Shown: positions 26,799 to 35,755 of the stretch, in pieces
How the letters are laid out: each line of letters begins with the position of its first letter
Position numbering within the stretch: position 1 is the first letter of the stretch
DNA from: Paramesorhizobium salinisoli
GTDB taxonomy: Bacteria > Pseudomonadota > Alphaproteobacteria > Rhizobiales > Rhizobiaceae
Reading direction: 5' to 3'
Assembly: GCF_003335045.1 (NCBI RefSeq)
Contig: NZ_QOZG01000008.1
Span: 1 to 64,000, forward strand
DNA: 64,000 nucleotides
Translations under genes and position numbers: made by a program
The notes under the pieces: generated by a model
What the model saw: the letters and a program-made list of their open reading frames with translations, nothing else
Database searches by the model: none
Told to the model about the DNA's origin: nothing

Positions 26799-29700
26799 TT
26801 ACGCGCGGTGCGGACGGGAAACCGCCTCGCACATTTCCTGGACTTGCTTAAGGGCCTTGTCCATAGCCTCGGCGGGAATCGCGATGATGTGCGGCCCCTC
26901 GGTGAAGAGCAGCGCCGCCTCTACGGAAAGGCCGGGATAAAGCGGCCGGAGCAGCGCGCGATAGAGGGCGAGCTGCGCGATATAGGCGTCGGGAACCTGG
27001 GTCAAATCGCGCGGCGGGGGGCGATTCGTCTTGTAATCGACAATGGTGACCCGGCCGTTTTCGACCGAAAGACGGTCGATTTTGCCGGAAACCGCATGCT
27101 CCTTGCCGCGCAGCGTCAACGTGCCCATGATCTCGACCTCCGCGCGCGATCCCTCGGCGAAAACAGGCGAAAACGCGGGATTGTCCAGCACGGCGAAGAC
27201 CGAAGCCAGCGCCTTCTGCCGCTCGGCGTCCGGCCAGTCGGCGGCGGCATGGGCCAGATAGCGCTCCGCAACAGCCGGTCTTTCATGAACCGGCAGATCG
27301 GGCAGGCGCTGCAACAGGCTGTGGATGACGGTGCCGCGCCGGATCGCAAAGCCGGACGCCGCCTCATCCGGCGCCAGCACCGGCGAGCCGGGTCCGACTA
27401 GCATTTCGTCGTTGGTCTCGATCAGCACGGATGCGCCCGATGGCGAGAGCGGGCGTGGAAGGCCTGGCTCGCGCGGCATGGCGTTGCGGTAGCTTTCGGG
27501 CAATGGATCGGGGCGCGGAGCCACGGCTTCCTCCCTTTCGCCGATCACAATCTCGCCCGGCTCGGTCTTGCGGTAGCGCTTCGCCACCACGCCTTCGATG
27601 GGGTGATCGACCGTCTGGCACTTTTCCGCCAGGGCATCGGCAACGAGACGATGCCAGGTTTCGCCGCCGTCGCGCACACCGCGATAGCCTGAGATGATCA
27701 GCCGGTCCTCGGCCCGCGTCATGCCGACATAGAGCAGACGGCGGTATTCCTCCTCGGAACGGCGCTTGAGCCCGGCGATAAGGGCAGCGGTGAAGGCTGT
27801 TTCATAACCGGCATTGGGCTGCCAGACGAACCCCCTGCCCTCCCAGCCCTCCGGCTCCTTCATGTCGAAGGGAATGAGCTTGGGCGCGCGGTTGGCCGTC
27901 CAAGCAGCACTCCCGGGATCGATGAGGAAAACCACCGCCGCTTCCAGCCCCTTGGCCGCATGAACCGTCATGATGCGGACTTCGTCGCGGTTCTGGTCGA
28001 GCTCGCGCTTGATCTCGGGCGTCGCCGCATCCAGCGTTTCGAGAAAGGCCTGAAGGCCCGGCAGGCCGGTCCGCTCGGTGGCCAGCGCATAATTCTGGAA
28101 TTCATCAATGACATCGCCTGCTTCCGGCCCGAGCCGGGCGAGAAGCTTGCGCCGTGCACCGTCCGCGCCGAGAATGCGGGCATAGAACTCAAAGACCGGC
28201 ATCGTATCGGCCTGGTTGCGCCAGCGCCGCAATGTCTCGTGAATGAGGCCAAGCGCCGGATCTCCCTCCGCCTCGCGCCCCATGCGCTCGAACAGCGTCT
28301 GGTAGGTAGCGCGCGGATGGGCGAGCGCGAACAGCCTTTCGTCATCCCAGCCGAAAAGCGGGCTTTTCAGAAGGGATGCCAAGGACAGATCGTCGGCCGG
28401 CTGCAGCACGAAGCGGCCAAGCGCCATCAGATCCTTGACGGCGATATGGTCGGTGAGCTTCAACCGGTCGGCGCCCGCGACCGGCACGCCGAGGTTCTTC
28501 AGCGCCCGCGACAGGGCCGGCATGAACTGGTCGCGCTTTCTCACCAGCACCATGATGTCGCGCGCCTCGAGCTTGCGCTGCTGGCCGGGAATGATCTCGC
28601 CCTTGTCGAGCCAGTGTCGAATAGTGGCGGCGATCTGCTCGGCAAGCTTGACGGCGGGGGCGGCCAGATGATCGACGGGTATGCGCCAGTCCTCCGGTTC
28701 CTCGACCGCCTGCGGCGTCAGCATGTCCCATATCTCGACCTCACCCGGCGCATCGCGGCGGATGGCGTCATGCTGCGTCGGACCCGGCTCGAGCCCAAGG
28801 CCGCGATAGGCTTCCGGCCGCTCGAAGACGAGATCGACGGCTGAAAGCACATCAGGGCTCGAGCGGAAGGAGAAATTGAGGTTGACGCCTTCGAATGTCA
28901 GTTCCGCCGCCTTCGCCTTTTTCTCCACCGCCTTGCCAGAGGCCGCGAAATCTTCCGGAACAGCACCCTGGAAGGAATAGATCGACTGCTTCTCGTCCCC
29001 CACCGCGAAGATCGTGCGCCTTACACCACGCTGGCCAGCGCCGGCAAAGAACTCCGCCGACAGCATGCGGATGACCTGCCATTGATCGGGGCTCGTATCC
29101 TGCGCCTCGTCGACCAGAACATGATCGATGCCGCGATCGAGCTTGTATTGAACCCAATGGCCCGCTCCTTCACGCGCGAGAAGCGAGACGGTGCGGGTGA
29201 TGAGATCGTCGAAATCGAGTAATCCACGGCTGCGCTTCATCGCCTGATAGCGCCTCAGGAGATCGTCGATCAGCACGAAGGCGGAAAGATTGAGCCGGAT
29301 GAGACGCAACTGCTTCAGCCGGTCGAGCGCTTCATGGACGCGCGCCGCCACACGGTCGAAATTTTCCTCGAAATCCGGCAAAACAGCCATGACGGGCTTG
29401 GAGCAGATGTAGTTTCCGGCCTTCGGCTCGCCCGTCGATTTCAGGAAGGCAAGGCGCAGGATGGCTTCCCGGTCGATCGTGGTCGACGCCTTCTTCATCT
29501 CACGCAATTGCAGGGCGAAATCCTGCGCCCGCGTGGCGCCCTTCTGGATCGCCAGGATCCGGTCGAGCACAGCATCGGGAAATTCCGTCAGTGGCCAGAC
29601 CTGCTCCAGAATGTCCTCCTCCCGCTCATCACCGGAAAAGCCGAAGGAGGCGTAGAACAGGGGCTTGCGGGTTTCATTGCCGCCGACTTCGCGGATGAAA

Positions 29701-30332
29701 TGCTGAAGGGCGTGGCGGGATTTGATTGCTTCGTCGAGCAGCGCCTGCAAGCCCATCTCGCCGCCGGCGCTCAGCACATCGGCGAAGGCCTGCGCTAGTC
29801 CCGGATGCGCCTCCGTGCGGGCATTTTCCAGAAGCTGGCGCCTCGCCTCGCCGACCAGCGCCACCTGCATCAGATCGTCCATCAGCTCGAAATGGCCGGC
29901 GATATTCGCCTCCAGCGGAAACTGGTGCAGGATCGCCTCGCAGAAGGCGTGGATGGTCTGGATCTTCAGGCCGCCCGGCGTTTCCAGCGCGCGGGCAAAG
30001 AGCCGCCGCGCAACGGCAAGGCGCGATGCACCCGGACGCTTGCCATCGAGTTGGGCAAGCTTTTCGGCAAGCGCCTCGTCGGGTAGGATCGCCCATTCGG
30101 AGAGGCGCTTGAAGACGCGGTTCTGCATCACCGCCGCCGCCGCCTTGGTATAGGTGAGACAGAGAATCTTCGACGGGTCGGTGCCTTCGAGAAGCAGGCG
30201 AATGACGCGTTCGGTCAGAACATGGGTCTTGCCCGAGCCGGCATTGGCCGAAACCCAGACGGAATCGTGCGGATTGGCGGCGCGCGCCTGGGCGGCGAGC
30301 GTTTCCTGCGGAATCGGCGGAAGCTTCTTCAT
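26799..30332 (-). CDS. addA: Double-strand break repair helicase-nuclease AddA
   Basis: 1177 residues, a UvrD-type SF1 helicase fused to a C-terminal RecB-family nuclease. Walker A is [16 protein letters not shown] (GSGKT at 32-36), motif II is [16 protein letters not shown], and helicase motifs follow ([35 protein letters not shown]). The nuclease core near the C-terminus is [11 protein letters not shown] then [11 protein letters not shown]. With AddB it resects double-strand breaks for RecA loading. The start is the ATG that overlaps the addB stop by 4 nt; the frame extends 198 codons further into addB and is rejected there. The last about 13 codons look derived from a palindromic repeat. 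Confidence 0.95.
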   Translation of the reverse strand: MKKLPPIPQETLAAQARAANPHDSVWVSANAGSGKTHVLTERVIRLLLEGTDPSKILCLTYTKAAAAVMQNRVFKRLSEWAILPDEALAEKLAQLDGKRPGASRLAVARRLFARALETPGGLKIQTIHAFCEAILHQFPLEANIAGHFELMDDLMQVALVGEARRQLLENARTEAHPGLAQAFADVLSAGGEMGLQALLDEAIKSRHALQHFIREVGGNETRKPLFYASFGFSGDEREEDILEQVWPLTEFPDAVLDRILAIQKGATRAQDFALQLREMKKASTTIDREAILRLAFLKSTGEPKAGNYICSKPVMAVLPDFEENFDRVAARVHEALDRLKQLRLIRLNLSAFVLIDDLLRRYQAMKRSRGLLDFDDLITRTVSLLAREGAGHWVQYKLDRGIDHVLVDEAQDTSPDQWQVIRMLSAEFFAGAGQRGVRRTIFAVGDEKQSIYSFQGAVPEDFAASGKAVEKKAKAAELTFEGVNLNFSFRSSPDVLSAVDLVFERPEAYRGLGLEPGPTQHDAIRRDAPGEVEIWDMLTPQAVEEPEDWRIPVDHLAAPAVKLAEQIAATIRHWLDKGEIIPGQQRKLEARDIMVLVRKRDQFMPALSRALKNLGVPVAGADRLKLTDHIAVKDLMALGRFVLQPADDLSLASLLKSPLFGWDDERLFALAHPRATYQTLFERMGREAEGDPALGLIHETLRRWRNQADTMPVFEFYARILGADGARRKLLARLGPEAGDVIDEFQNYALATERTGLPGLQAFLETLDAATPEIKRELDQNRDEVRIMTVHAAKGLEAAVVFLIDPGSAAWTANRAPKLIPFDMKEPEGWEGRGFVWQPNAGYETAFTAALIAGLKRRSEEEYRRLLYVGMTRAEDRLIISGYRGVRDGGETWHRLVADALAEKCQTVDHPIEGVVAKRYRKTEPGEIVIGEREEAVAPRPDPLPESYRNAMPREPGLPRPLSPSGASVLIETNDEMLVGPGSPVLAPDEAASGFAIRRGTVIHSLLQRLPDLPVHERPAVAERYLAHAAADWPDAERQKALASVFAVLDNPAFSPVFAEGSRAEVEIMGTLTLRGKEHAVSGKIDRLSVENGRVTIVDYKTNRPPPRDLTQVPDAYIAQLALYRALLRPLYPGLSVEAALLFTEGPHIIAIPAEAMDKALKQVQEMCEAVSRPHRA
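26808..26847. repeat. Palindromic-repeat-like sequence inside the 3' end of addA
   Basis: On the minus strand this begins GCAAGTCCAGGAAA and continues with a CGGTTTCCCGTCCG segment. Aligned without gaps to the repeat at 23858-23901 (minus orientation), about 31 of 40 positions agree, including the first 14. It encodes the last residues of AddA ([15 protein letters not shown]). It has lost the distal arm of the palindrome. Confidence 0.6.
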
Positions 30333-33300
30333 TCGCCGCCCTCGCCATTTCCATTGCCGCCACCGGCCGACCATTCGAGCACCCGGGCGAGATGATCGTA
30401 ATCGCCTGTCAGGTCGGTCTCGCGGAAGGGCAGCGCGCGGGAGAGATAGCCTTTTCCAGGCTTTGCATATTCCGCAAGCAGCTCGCCCAGCCGCCGCCAT
30501 GCCTCCTCGCCAAGCTCGGGCGCGGTTTTCTCGCTCCTGGCTTTGCCACCGAGCGTCAGGACCGATTCCGGCTCGACCGCGCCATTGCCGCGCAGGCGCA
30601 CATAGAGCAGGTCCGATGCCGGTATCGCGCCCGTCTCGCGGAAGGCGCCACGCGCGAGAAGCGCTGCCTCCAGCGCAAGCTGCGGCGAAAGCAGGACATG
30701 CGCCTGACGCCGCGAGGGGGTGGAGCCGGTCTTGTAGTCGATGATCTCGGCCGAGCCGCCGCGCATCAAATCGATCCGGTCGGCGCGACCCGAGAGCGTG
30801 ACGCCCTGGCCGTCCACCTCCAGCGCGTGCGCGGCGATCTCCGCGTGGCGCTCGACGACATGATGCGCGCGCTCCCGCTCCCAGCGCAGAAACTCGGGAA
30901 CCAGCGCCGCAAAGCGCGGCCACCACACCGCCTCGATCTCGGAGGGCAGGGCGGCGGCTGCAAAGAAGCGCCTCGCCAGGTCGAACAAGGCGGCTTCGGC
31001 CCCCTGCCCCATGGGATCGTTACGACTTTCAGTGAAAGCGCCTAGGATATCGTGGAACAGCGTGCCGCGCTCTGCTGCCGCCGGATCGCGGATCAGCGGT
31101 TCGAGCGGGCGGAGCCGCAAAATCTTCTTGGCGAAGATGGCATAAGGATCGCGACGCAGGGTCTCGATTTCCGTTACCGAGAAATGCTTGGGCCGAGCCG
31201 CAAGGGGCGGCGCCGGCTCCGGCCGCCAGACAAAAGGCACATCGGGCGCGGCATCGAGCTCGCGCGCCCAGTGGAGATAGCGCGCGCCCCTGCACCGCAG
31301 CGCGTTGGTCTCGTCGGCGCCTAGCACCGTTTCCAGCCGCTGCAGCCAGCGCGACGGCACGGTCGGCGCATTGGCGGAGCGCTGGGCGCGCGACAACACC
31401 ACACGATCCATGCCGAGCGCCATCTGGAAATCATGCGCGGCAAGGCCGGTGCGCCGCTCGGGCGGCTCCAGCGCGATCGCCGCCTTCATCGGACGCGACA
31501 TGAAGGGATCGTTGCGGGTCTTGCCCGGCCATGTGCCCTCGTTGAGCCCGCCGATGACCATGGTATCCACCGTCTGGAGACGGGCTTCGAGCGCACCCCA
31601 GATGAACAGGCGCGGATGGCCGCCCGGCCGTGGCTTGACCGTCTCGCCCGAGATCAGCGCATCGGCGATCGCTGGCCATTCCCGGATATCGAAATCGAGG
31701 CCCGATTCCGCCGCCACCAGATTGCGCAGGAAGGAGGCGAGTTTCTCGCCCGCCTCGCCCTCATAAAGCGTTGCGACGCTTCCCCTCTCGTCTCGCGCCA
31801 GATTTTCCAGCGCTTCGACGCTGGCGCGGATGATTGTCGCCATATCGACCTGTCCGGTCCCGGCCATGCGGGCGAGCGCGGCGACGGACTCGGACAGCGC
31901 CACGCAGAGGGCGCGCGCTTCGGCGATCATTGTCCGATCGACGGTCTCTTGCCAGGAAGGGCGATAGGAGCGCGCGGCGCTTTCCGCGAGCCGCCGGTCG
32001 AAGAATTCAGGCAGATCGGTGATCGAAGCCCTGCCCGTGCCACCGCGGAAGGCGACGAGTTCCAGCGTTTCCGCAGCCCGGCGGATTTGCGCCCGCTCCC
32101 CTCCGACGCTGACCAGCGGGTGCTTTGCCAGCGCCAGCAGCGCCACGGGATCGCCGGGATTGAACACCGTCTCCAGAGCCAGGCGGAACAGCGTCGCGGC
32201 CTGCGTATCGCGTAGCGCCCGTCCGCCGGAATCGTCCGCCTCGATATCGAAACGGGCGAGTTCGGCCGAGACGCGGCGGGCGAGATCGCGGTCCGCGGTG
32301 ACCAGCGCCGCCGTGCGGTCCGGATGCTCGATGGCATGGCGCAGCGCCAGCGCGACTGCCAGCGCCTCCTCGCGCTCGTTTGCCGCTTCGATGAGCGCGA
32401 CACTCCACATGGCGGCGGTGCGTTCCGCCGGATCGAGCATCAGGCTGCCCCAGGCGTGGGTCGTCTCGGCTGGGCGCAACGCCTCGCTGACGATGCGCTC
32501 TCGCATCCGTTTTTCCTGAGGCGTGGCGCCGAGATGCGCGACGTCATCGCGGAAAGATCCGACATGGGCGATCAGCTTGCGCAGGCCGAATTGCGGGTGG
32601 CCGAAGGTTGAGGGATTGGCCTTAACCTCCTTCAGTATGTCCCAGGAGTCCGCATCGAGATCGCGATCTAGGCCCGGCAGCACCACTGCCCCGTTGGGGA
32701 GGCTCGCGATGACGGAAATGAGCTCCGCCGTCGCCGGGATGGAGCCGGTGGAGCCGGCCGCGATGACGGGACCTGCAGGCGGATGGCGGCGCAACCGCTC
32801 CGCTTCCAGCGCGATCAGCCGGTTACGATGGGCGGAAGGGTTGGAGCGCTGCCGTTCCGTCAAAATATCTGGCCAGAGGCGGGTGACGATATCGAGGAAG
32901 CCGAGCGTCACGCGCCACCAATCGGCGAGTTCGTCAGGGGTGATCGCGGCCAGTTCCGTCCAGCTTGCACCTTCCGTCTCCACCTGATCCATCAGATCGG
33001 CCAGATCGCGGGCAAGCCAGATGGCATCGGCCGTGGTGGCGGGAACCGCTACATCCTCATTGCCGAATAGCGCGCGGACATGCGCCGGCAGGCTTTCCCG
33101 CCATGGCCGCACCAGTCGCGCGAGAAGCAGGAGCCGCTCCGCGCCGCCGATTGCCGGAGCAAGGTCGAGAAAACCCCTGGGATCAGCATCGAAGATCGCC
33201 GCGTCCTCATCGACATCGCCCAACGGGCGGATCGTCGGCATGATTGCCGATTTAGCCGGATTCATTTCGACCAGGAGCGAGCGCAAGGTGCGGGCGGCGC

Positions 33301-33466
33301 GGCGCGTCGGCACGTAGATGGTTGCGGTTGACAGCGTCAATGGGTCGGCGGTCTTTCCGGGGAAACCGGGGATCAGCGTACCCTCGAGAAGCGCGCGAAC
33401 CAGCGTGGGCAGAAACGGCGTTCCCGGCGCGATGGAAAACAGGCGGGGCGGCCGCTTTGCCATCAT
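30329..33466 (-). CDS. addB: Double-strand break repair protein AddB
   Basis: About 1045 residues, alphaproteobacterial AddB type. An inactivated helicase-like N-terminal part (ATIYVPTRRAARTLRSLL near residue 55) is followed by an active RecB-type nuclease with GRADRIDLMRGGSAEIIDYKTGS near the C-terminus. It forms the AddAB helicase-nuclease. Two adjacent ATGs (33466 and 33463) are possible starts, with AAAGG and GAAGG upstream. It overlaps addA by 4 nt and lies 4 nt after the murU stop, so murU-addB-addA are one operon. Confidence 0.92.
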   Translation of the reverse strand: MMAKRPPRLFSIAPGTPFLPTLVRALLEGTLIPGFPGKTADPLTLSTATIYVPTRRAARTLRSLLVEMNPAKSAIMPTIRPLGDVDEDAAIFDADPRGFLDLAPAIGGAERLLLLARLVRPWRESLPAHVRALFGNEDVAVPATTADAIWLARDLADLMDQVETEGASWTELAAITPDELADWWRVTLGFLDIVTRLWPDILTERQRSNPSAHRNRLIALEAERLRRHPPAGPVIAAGSTGSIPATAELISVIASLPNGAVVLPGLDRDLDADSWDILKEVKANPSTFGHPQFGLRKLIAHVGSFRDDVAHLGATPQEKRMRERIVSEALRPAETTHAWGSLMLDPAERTAAMWSVALIEAANEREEALAVALALRHAIEHPDRTAALVTADRDLARRVSAELARFDIEADDSGGRALRDTQAATLFRLALETVFNPGDPVALLALAKHPLVSVGGERAQIRRAAETLELVAFRGGTGRASITDLPEFFDRRLAESAARSYRPSWQETVDRTMIAEARALCVALSESVAALARMAGTGQVDMATIIRASVEALENLARDERGSVATLYEGEAGEKLASFLRNLVAAESGLDFDIREWPAIADALISGETVKPRPGGHPRLFIWGALEARLQTVDTMVIGGLNEGTWPGKTRNDPFMSRPMKAAIALEPPERRTGLAAHDFQMALGMDRVVLSRAQRSANAPTVPSRWLQRLETVLGADETNALRCRGARYLHWARELDAAPDVPFVWRPEPAPPLAARPKHFSVTEIETLRRDPYAIFAKKILRLRPLEPLIRDPAAAERGTLFHDILGAFTESRNDPMGQGAEAALFDLARRFFAAAALPSEIEAVWWPRFAALVPEFLRWERERAHHVVERHAEIAAHALEVDGQGVTLSGRADRIDLMRGGSAEIIDYKTGSTPSRRQAHVLLSPQLALEAALLARGAFRETGAIPASDLLYVRLRGNGAVEPESVLTLGGKARSEKTAPELGEEAWRRLGELLAEYAKPGKGYLSRALPFRETDLTGDYDHLARVLEWSAGGGNGNGEGGE

Positions 33467-33470
33467 GCCT

Positions 33471-34205
33471 TCATACCTTTGCCGCGAGCACGGCCTCCGC
33501 TTCACCGATGGCGTCTGGTGTGCCGACAGTCAGCCACAGGCCCTCCATCTGCATGCCAAAAAGACTGTTTTCGGCGATGGCGCGGTCGAAATAGCGGTTG
33601 AGGGATTGCGGACCGTCCGACGCGCCTGCGAAAACCCTGGGGTGCACGATCGCCGCGCCGGCATAGATGAACGGAGAACCCGCGCTTTCGCTGAAACGCC
33701 TCAGGCGCCCTTCCCTGTCCATGGTGAAATCGCCACGTCCGGTATGGCCCGTGGCCTGCCCCGGCGCTGCCACCATGAGGAGGATATCCATGCGGGTTTC
33801 ATCGAAGTTCGCGGCGAGAAGGCGCAGGTTGGAGGTAGCGCCGTCGACCCAGAACGTATCGGCATTGATGATGAAGAATGGTTCCGAGCCCAGATGCGGC
33901 AATGCCCTGACGATGCCGCCGGCCGAATCGAGCAATTCTTCGCGCTCGTCGGAGATGACGATTTGCGGCTTTGCGCGGGTCATCAGATAGGCTTCCATCT
34001 TGCCGGCGAGATAATGCACGTTGACTACCGCCAGCGGCACGCCCGCGGACGCCAATGCGTCGAGCCCCCAGTCGATCAGCGGCTTGCCGGCCACGGGGAC
34101 GAGCGGCTTGGGGATGGTGTCGGTGATCGGCCGCATGCGCTTGCCCAACCCTGCCGCCAAGACCATCGCCGTCTGCGGAATGGATGTGCCAGCAATCATG
34201 TTCAT
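33471..34205 (-). CDS. murU: Sugar-1-phosphate nucleotidyltransferase, MurU-like
   Basis: 244 residues. The nucleotidyltransferase signature is AMVLAAGLGKRMRPITDTIPKPLVPVAGKPL, with IINADTFWVDG as the metal-binding Asp region. In Pseudomonas and others, MurU makes UDP-MurNAc from MurNAc-1-phosphate in the peptidoglycan recycling bypass that depends on AmgK. The gene overlaps the stop of the upstream tsaE-amgK fusion by 4 nt, which strongly supports MurU over a GDP-mannose or glucose pyrophosphorylase role. The exact sugar is inferred from this pairing. Confidence 0.85.
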   Translation of the reverse strand: MNMIAGTSIPQTAMVLAAGLGKRMRPITDTIPKPLVPVAGKPLIDWGLDALASAGVPLAVVNVHYLAGKMEAYLMTRAKPQIVISDEREELLDSAGGIVRALPHLGSEPFFIINADTFWVDGATSNLRLLAANFDETRMDILLMVAAPGQATGHTGRGDFTMDREGRLRRFSESAGSPFIYAGAAIVHPRVFAGASDGPQSLNRYFDRAIAENSLFGMQMEGLWLTVGTPDAIGEAEAVLAAKV

Positions 34206-35740
34206 CCCATCAATTGTACGTTTTCGCTGCGCCCTGATTCGGTGTCGCGCAGCAGATCGTTTTCCTCATACCACATCCGCACGGGAGCGAGCACGGGGTG
34301 GGCAAGCGAACGCTGGAGATAGGCGCGGATGCGTGGCAGGTGTTTGAGATAATAAGGCTTGCCGTCGCGCTCATCCAGGCGAACGAAGATGCCGAGGATC
34401 TTGGAGTTGCGCTGCGCCGACATGATCGCATAGGCCGCGCGGAAATTTTCCGCGTCGAAGGTCCCGCCAAGCTTCAGCCGCTCGTCGCAATAGGCCTGGA
34501 AAAGGCTGTTTTCCAGCTCTGGCTCGATCGTTACCCGCGCATCCTGTGCAAGCGATGCCAGATCATAGGCGGCGGGGCCGATCATCGCATCCTGGAAGTC
34601 GATCAGGCCTATACGGTCGAAACCCTCAGCCGCACCGCGCCAGATGATGTTGGGCGAATGGAAATCCCTTAAGGTCAGGCTTTTTTCAGCACCGTCGAGA
34701 TGCGCGAACACCGCGTCCCACGCCGCCTCGAAGGAAGCTTTCCTGTCGTCGTCCAGCGTCCTTCCGGTCATACGCGGCGCATACCATGCGCTCAGGAGCT
34801 CGACCTCGATCATCATCGCATCGCGGTCGAAATCGGGGATGGTGTGGACGGTCCCATCGGCAACCGGCGTCTGCCGAGGCCATTGCGTGCGGTGGATATG
34901 GGCAAGGAGCCGGGCACAGACCTCATAGCGGTCGGGGATAGCCTTGCCCCCGGCGTCGAGTACCCCGTCGTTTCCCATATGCTCGATCAGGAGAAGGCCA
35001 TTATCGAGGTCTTCCGCGAGAATGTCCGGCGCATGGAAGCCTTTTGCCCGCAAGAGCCGGTCCATGCCGACGAAGGCGAAGATGTTCTCGGCGAGATGCG
35101 CGATCTGGCGATAGGGCCTGCCGTTCTTGACCGGCGGGTCATAGGGCATCGGCGGAGCGTTCATCAACATTTCGAGGCCATGCGATCCCATGACCGTTTC
35201 GTAGCCGCGTGGGCTGGCATCGCCCAAGAGATAGCGGCGCCCGGCCCTCTTTCGCCCGCTGCGATCGAGGAAGCGCCGGATGGCGAGCGACCGCGCCAGC
35301 CGCTGCTGCGGCTCTCCATGCGACTCGATGACGACCTTGCGTCCCTCGCCTTCATGGAGAAGCTTCACCGCGAATGCCGGCGCCGGGAGATAGCCTTGCG
35401 CCTGCTCGGGCCATTCGACCAGCACGACACCCTCATCCAAGGCTTCATCGAGGCCGAGCTCGTCCAGTTCCGAACCCGATGACAGGCGATAGAGGTCGGC
35501 ATGGGCGACGGGCAGCCGCAGATCCGGATAGGATTGAACGAGCGTAAAGGTCGGACTTGGTACGTCGAGAGCGGTATCATTAGCCAGCTTACGAATGATC
35601 GCACGTGCTAAAGTGGACTTTCCAGCCCCCAAATCGCCGGATAATGTGACCAGATCGCCCTTGGACAATGCCAGTGCGAAATCTTCGCCAAAGCCGGCAG
35701 TCTCCGATTCGTTAGCCAGCGTAATTTCAAGAACCTTCAT
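34202..35740 (-). CDS. tsaE-amgK: Fusion of TsaE (t6A tRNA ATPase) and AmgK-like sugar kinase
   Basis: 512 residues. Residues about 1-150 are TsaE, the ATPase for threonylcarbamoyl-A37 tRNA modification: Walker A GDLGAGKST (35-43), SPTFTLVQSY (62-71) and LVEWPE (107-112). Residues about 175-505 are an aminoglycoside-phosphotransferase-fold kinase, with catalytic Asp359 in LRDFHSPNIIW and metal Asp381 in IDFQDAMIG. This matches AmgK, which phosphorylates MurNAc/GlcNAc at the anomeric carbon. The linker (about 150-175) is Arg-rich. The frame is continuous, so it is a true fusion, known in several Rhizobiales genomes as TsaE/phosphotransferase. murU overlaps its 3' end; divL ends 15 bp upstream. 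Confidence 0.9.
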   Translation of the reverse strand: MKVLEITLANESETAGFGEDFALALSKGDLVTLSGDLGAGKSTLARAIIRKLANDTALDVPSPTFTLVQSYPDLRLPVAHADLYRLSSGSELDELGLDEALDEGVVLVEWPEQAQGYLPAPAFAVKLLHEGEGRKVVIESHGEPQQRLARSLAIRRFLDRSGRKRAGRRYLLGDASPRGYETVMGSHGLEMLMNAPPMPYDPPVKNGRPYRQIAHLAENIFAFVGMDRLLRAKGFHAPDILAEDLDNGLLLIEHMGNDGVLDAGGKAIPDRYEVCARLLAHIHRTQWPRQTPVADGTVHTIPDFDRDAMMIEVELLSAWYAPRMTGRTLDDDRKASFEAAWDAVFAHLDGAEKSLTLRDFHSPNIIWRGAAEGFDRIGLIDFQDAMIGPAAYDLASLAQDARVTIEPELENSLFQAYCDERLKLGGTFDAENFRAAYAIMSAQRNSKILGIFVRLDERDGKPYYLKHLPRIRAYLQRSLAHPVLAPVRMWYEENDLLRDTESGRSENVQLMG

Positions 35741-35755
35741 GCGGCTGCTGACATT

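Noticed and set aside
30333-30926. A 198-residue N-terminal extension of AddA
   Set aside because: The extension is Arg/Ala/Gly-rich, lies wholly inside addB, and the ATGA overlap start at 30332 gives the normal AddA N-terminus.
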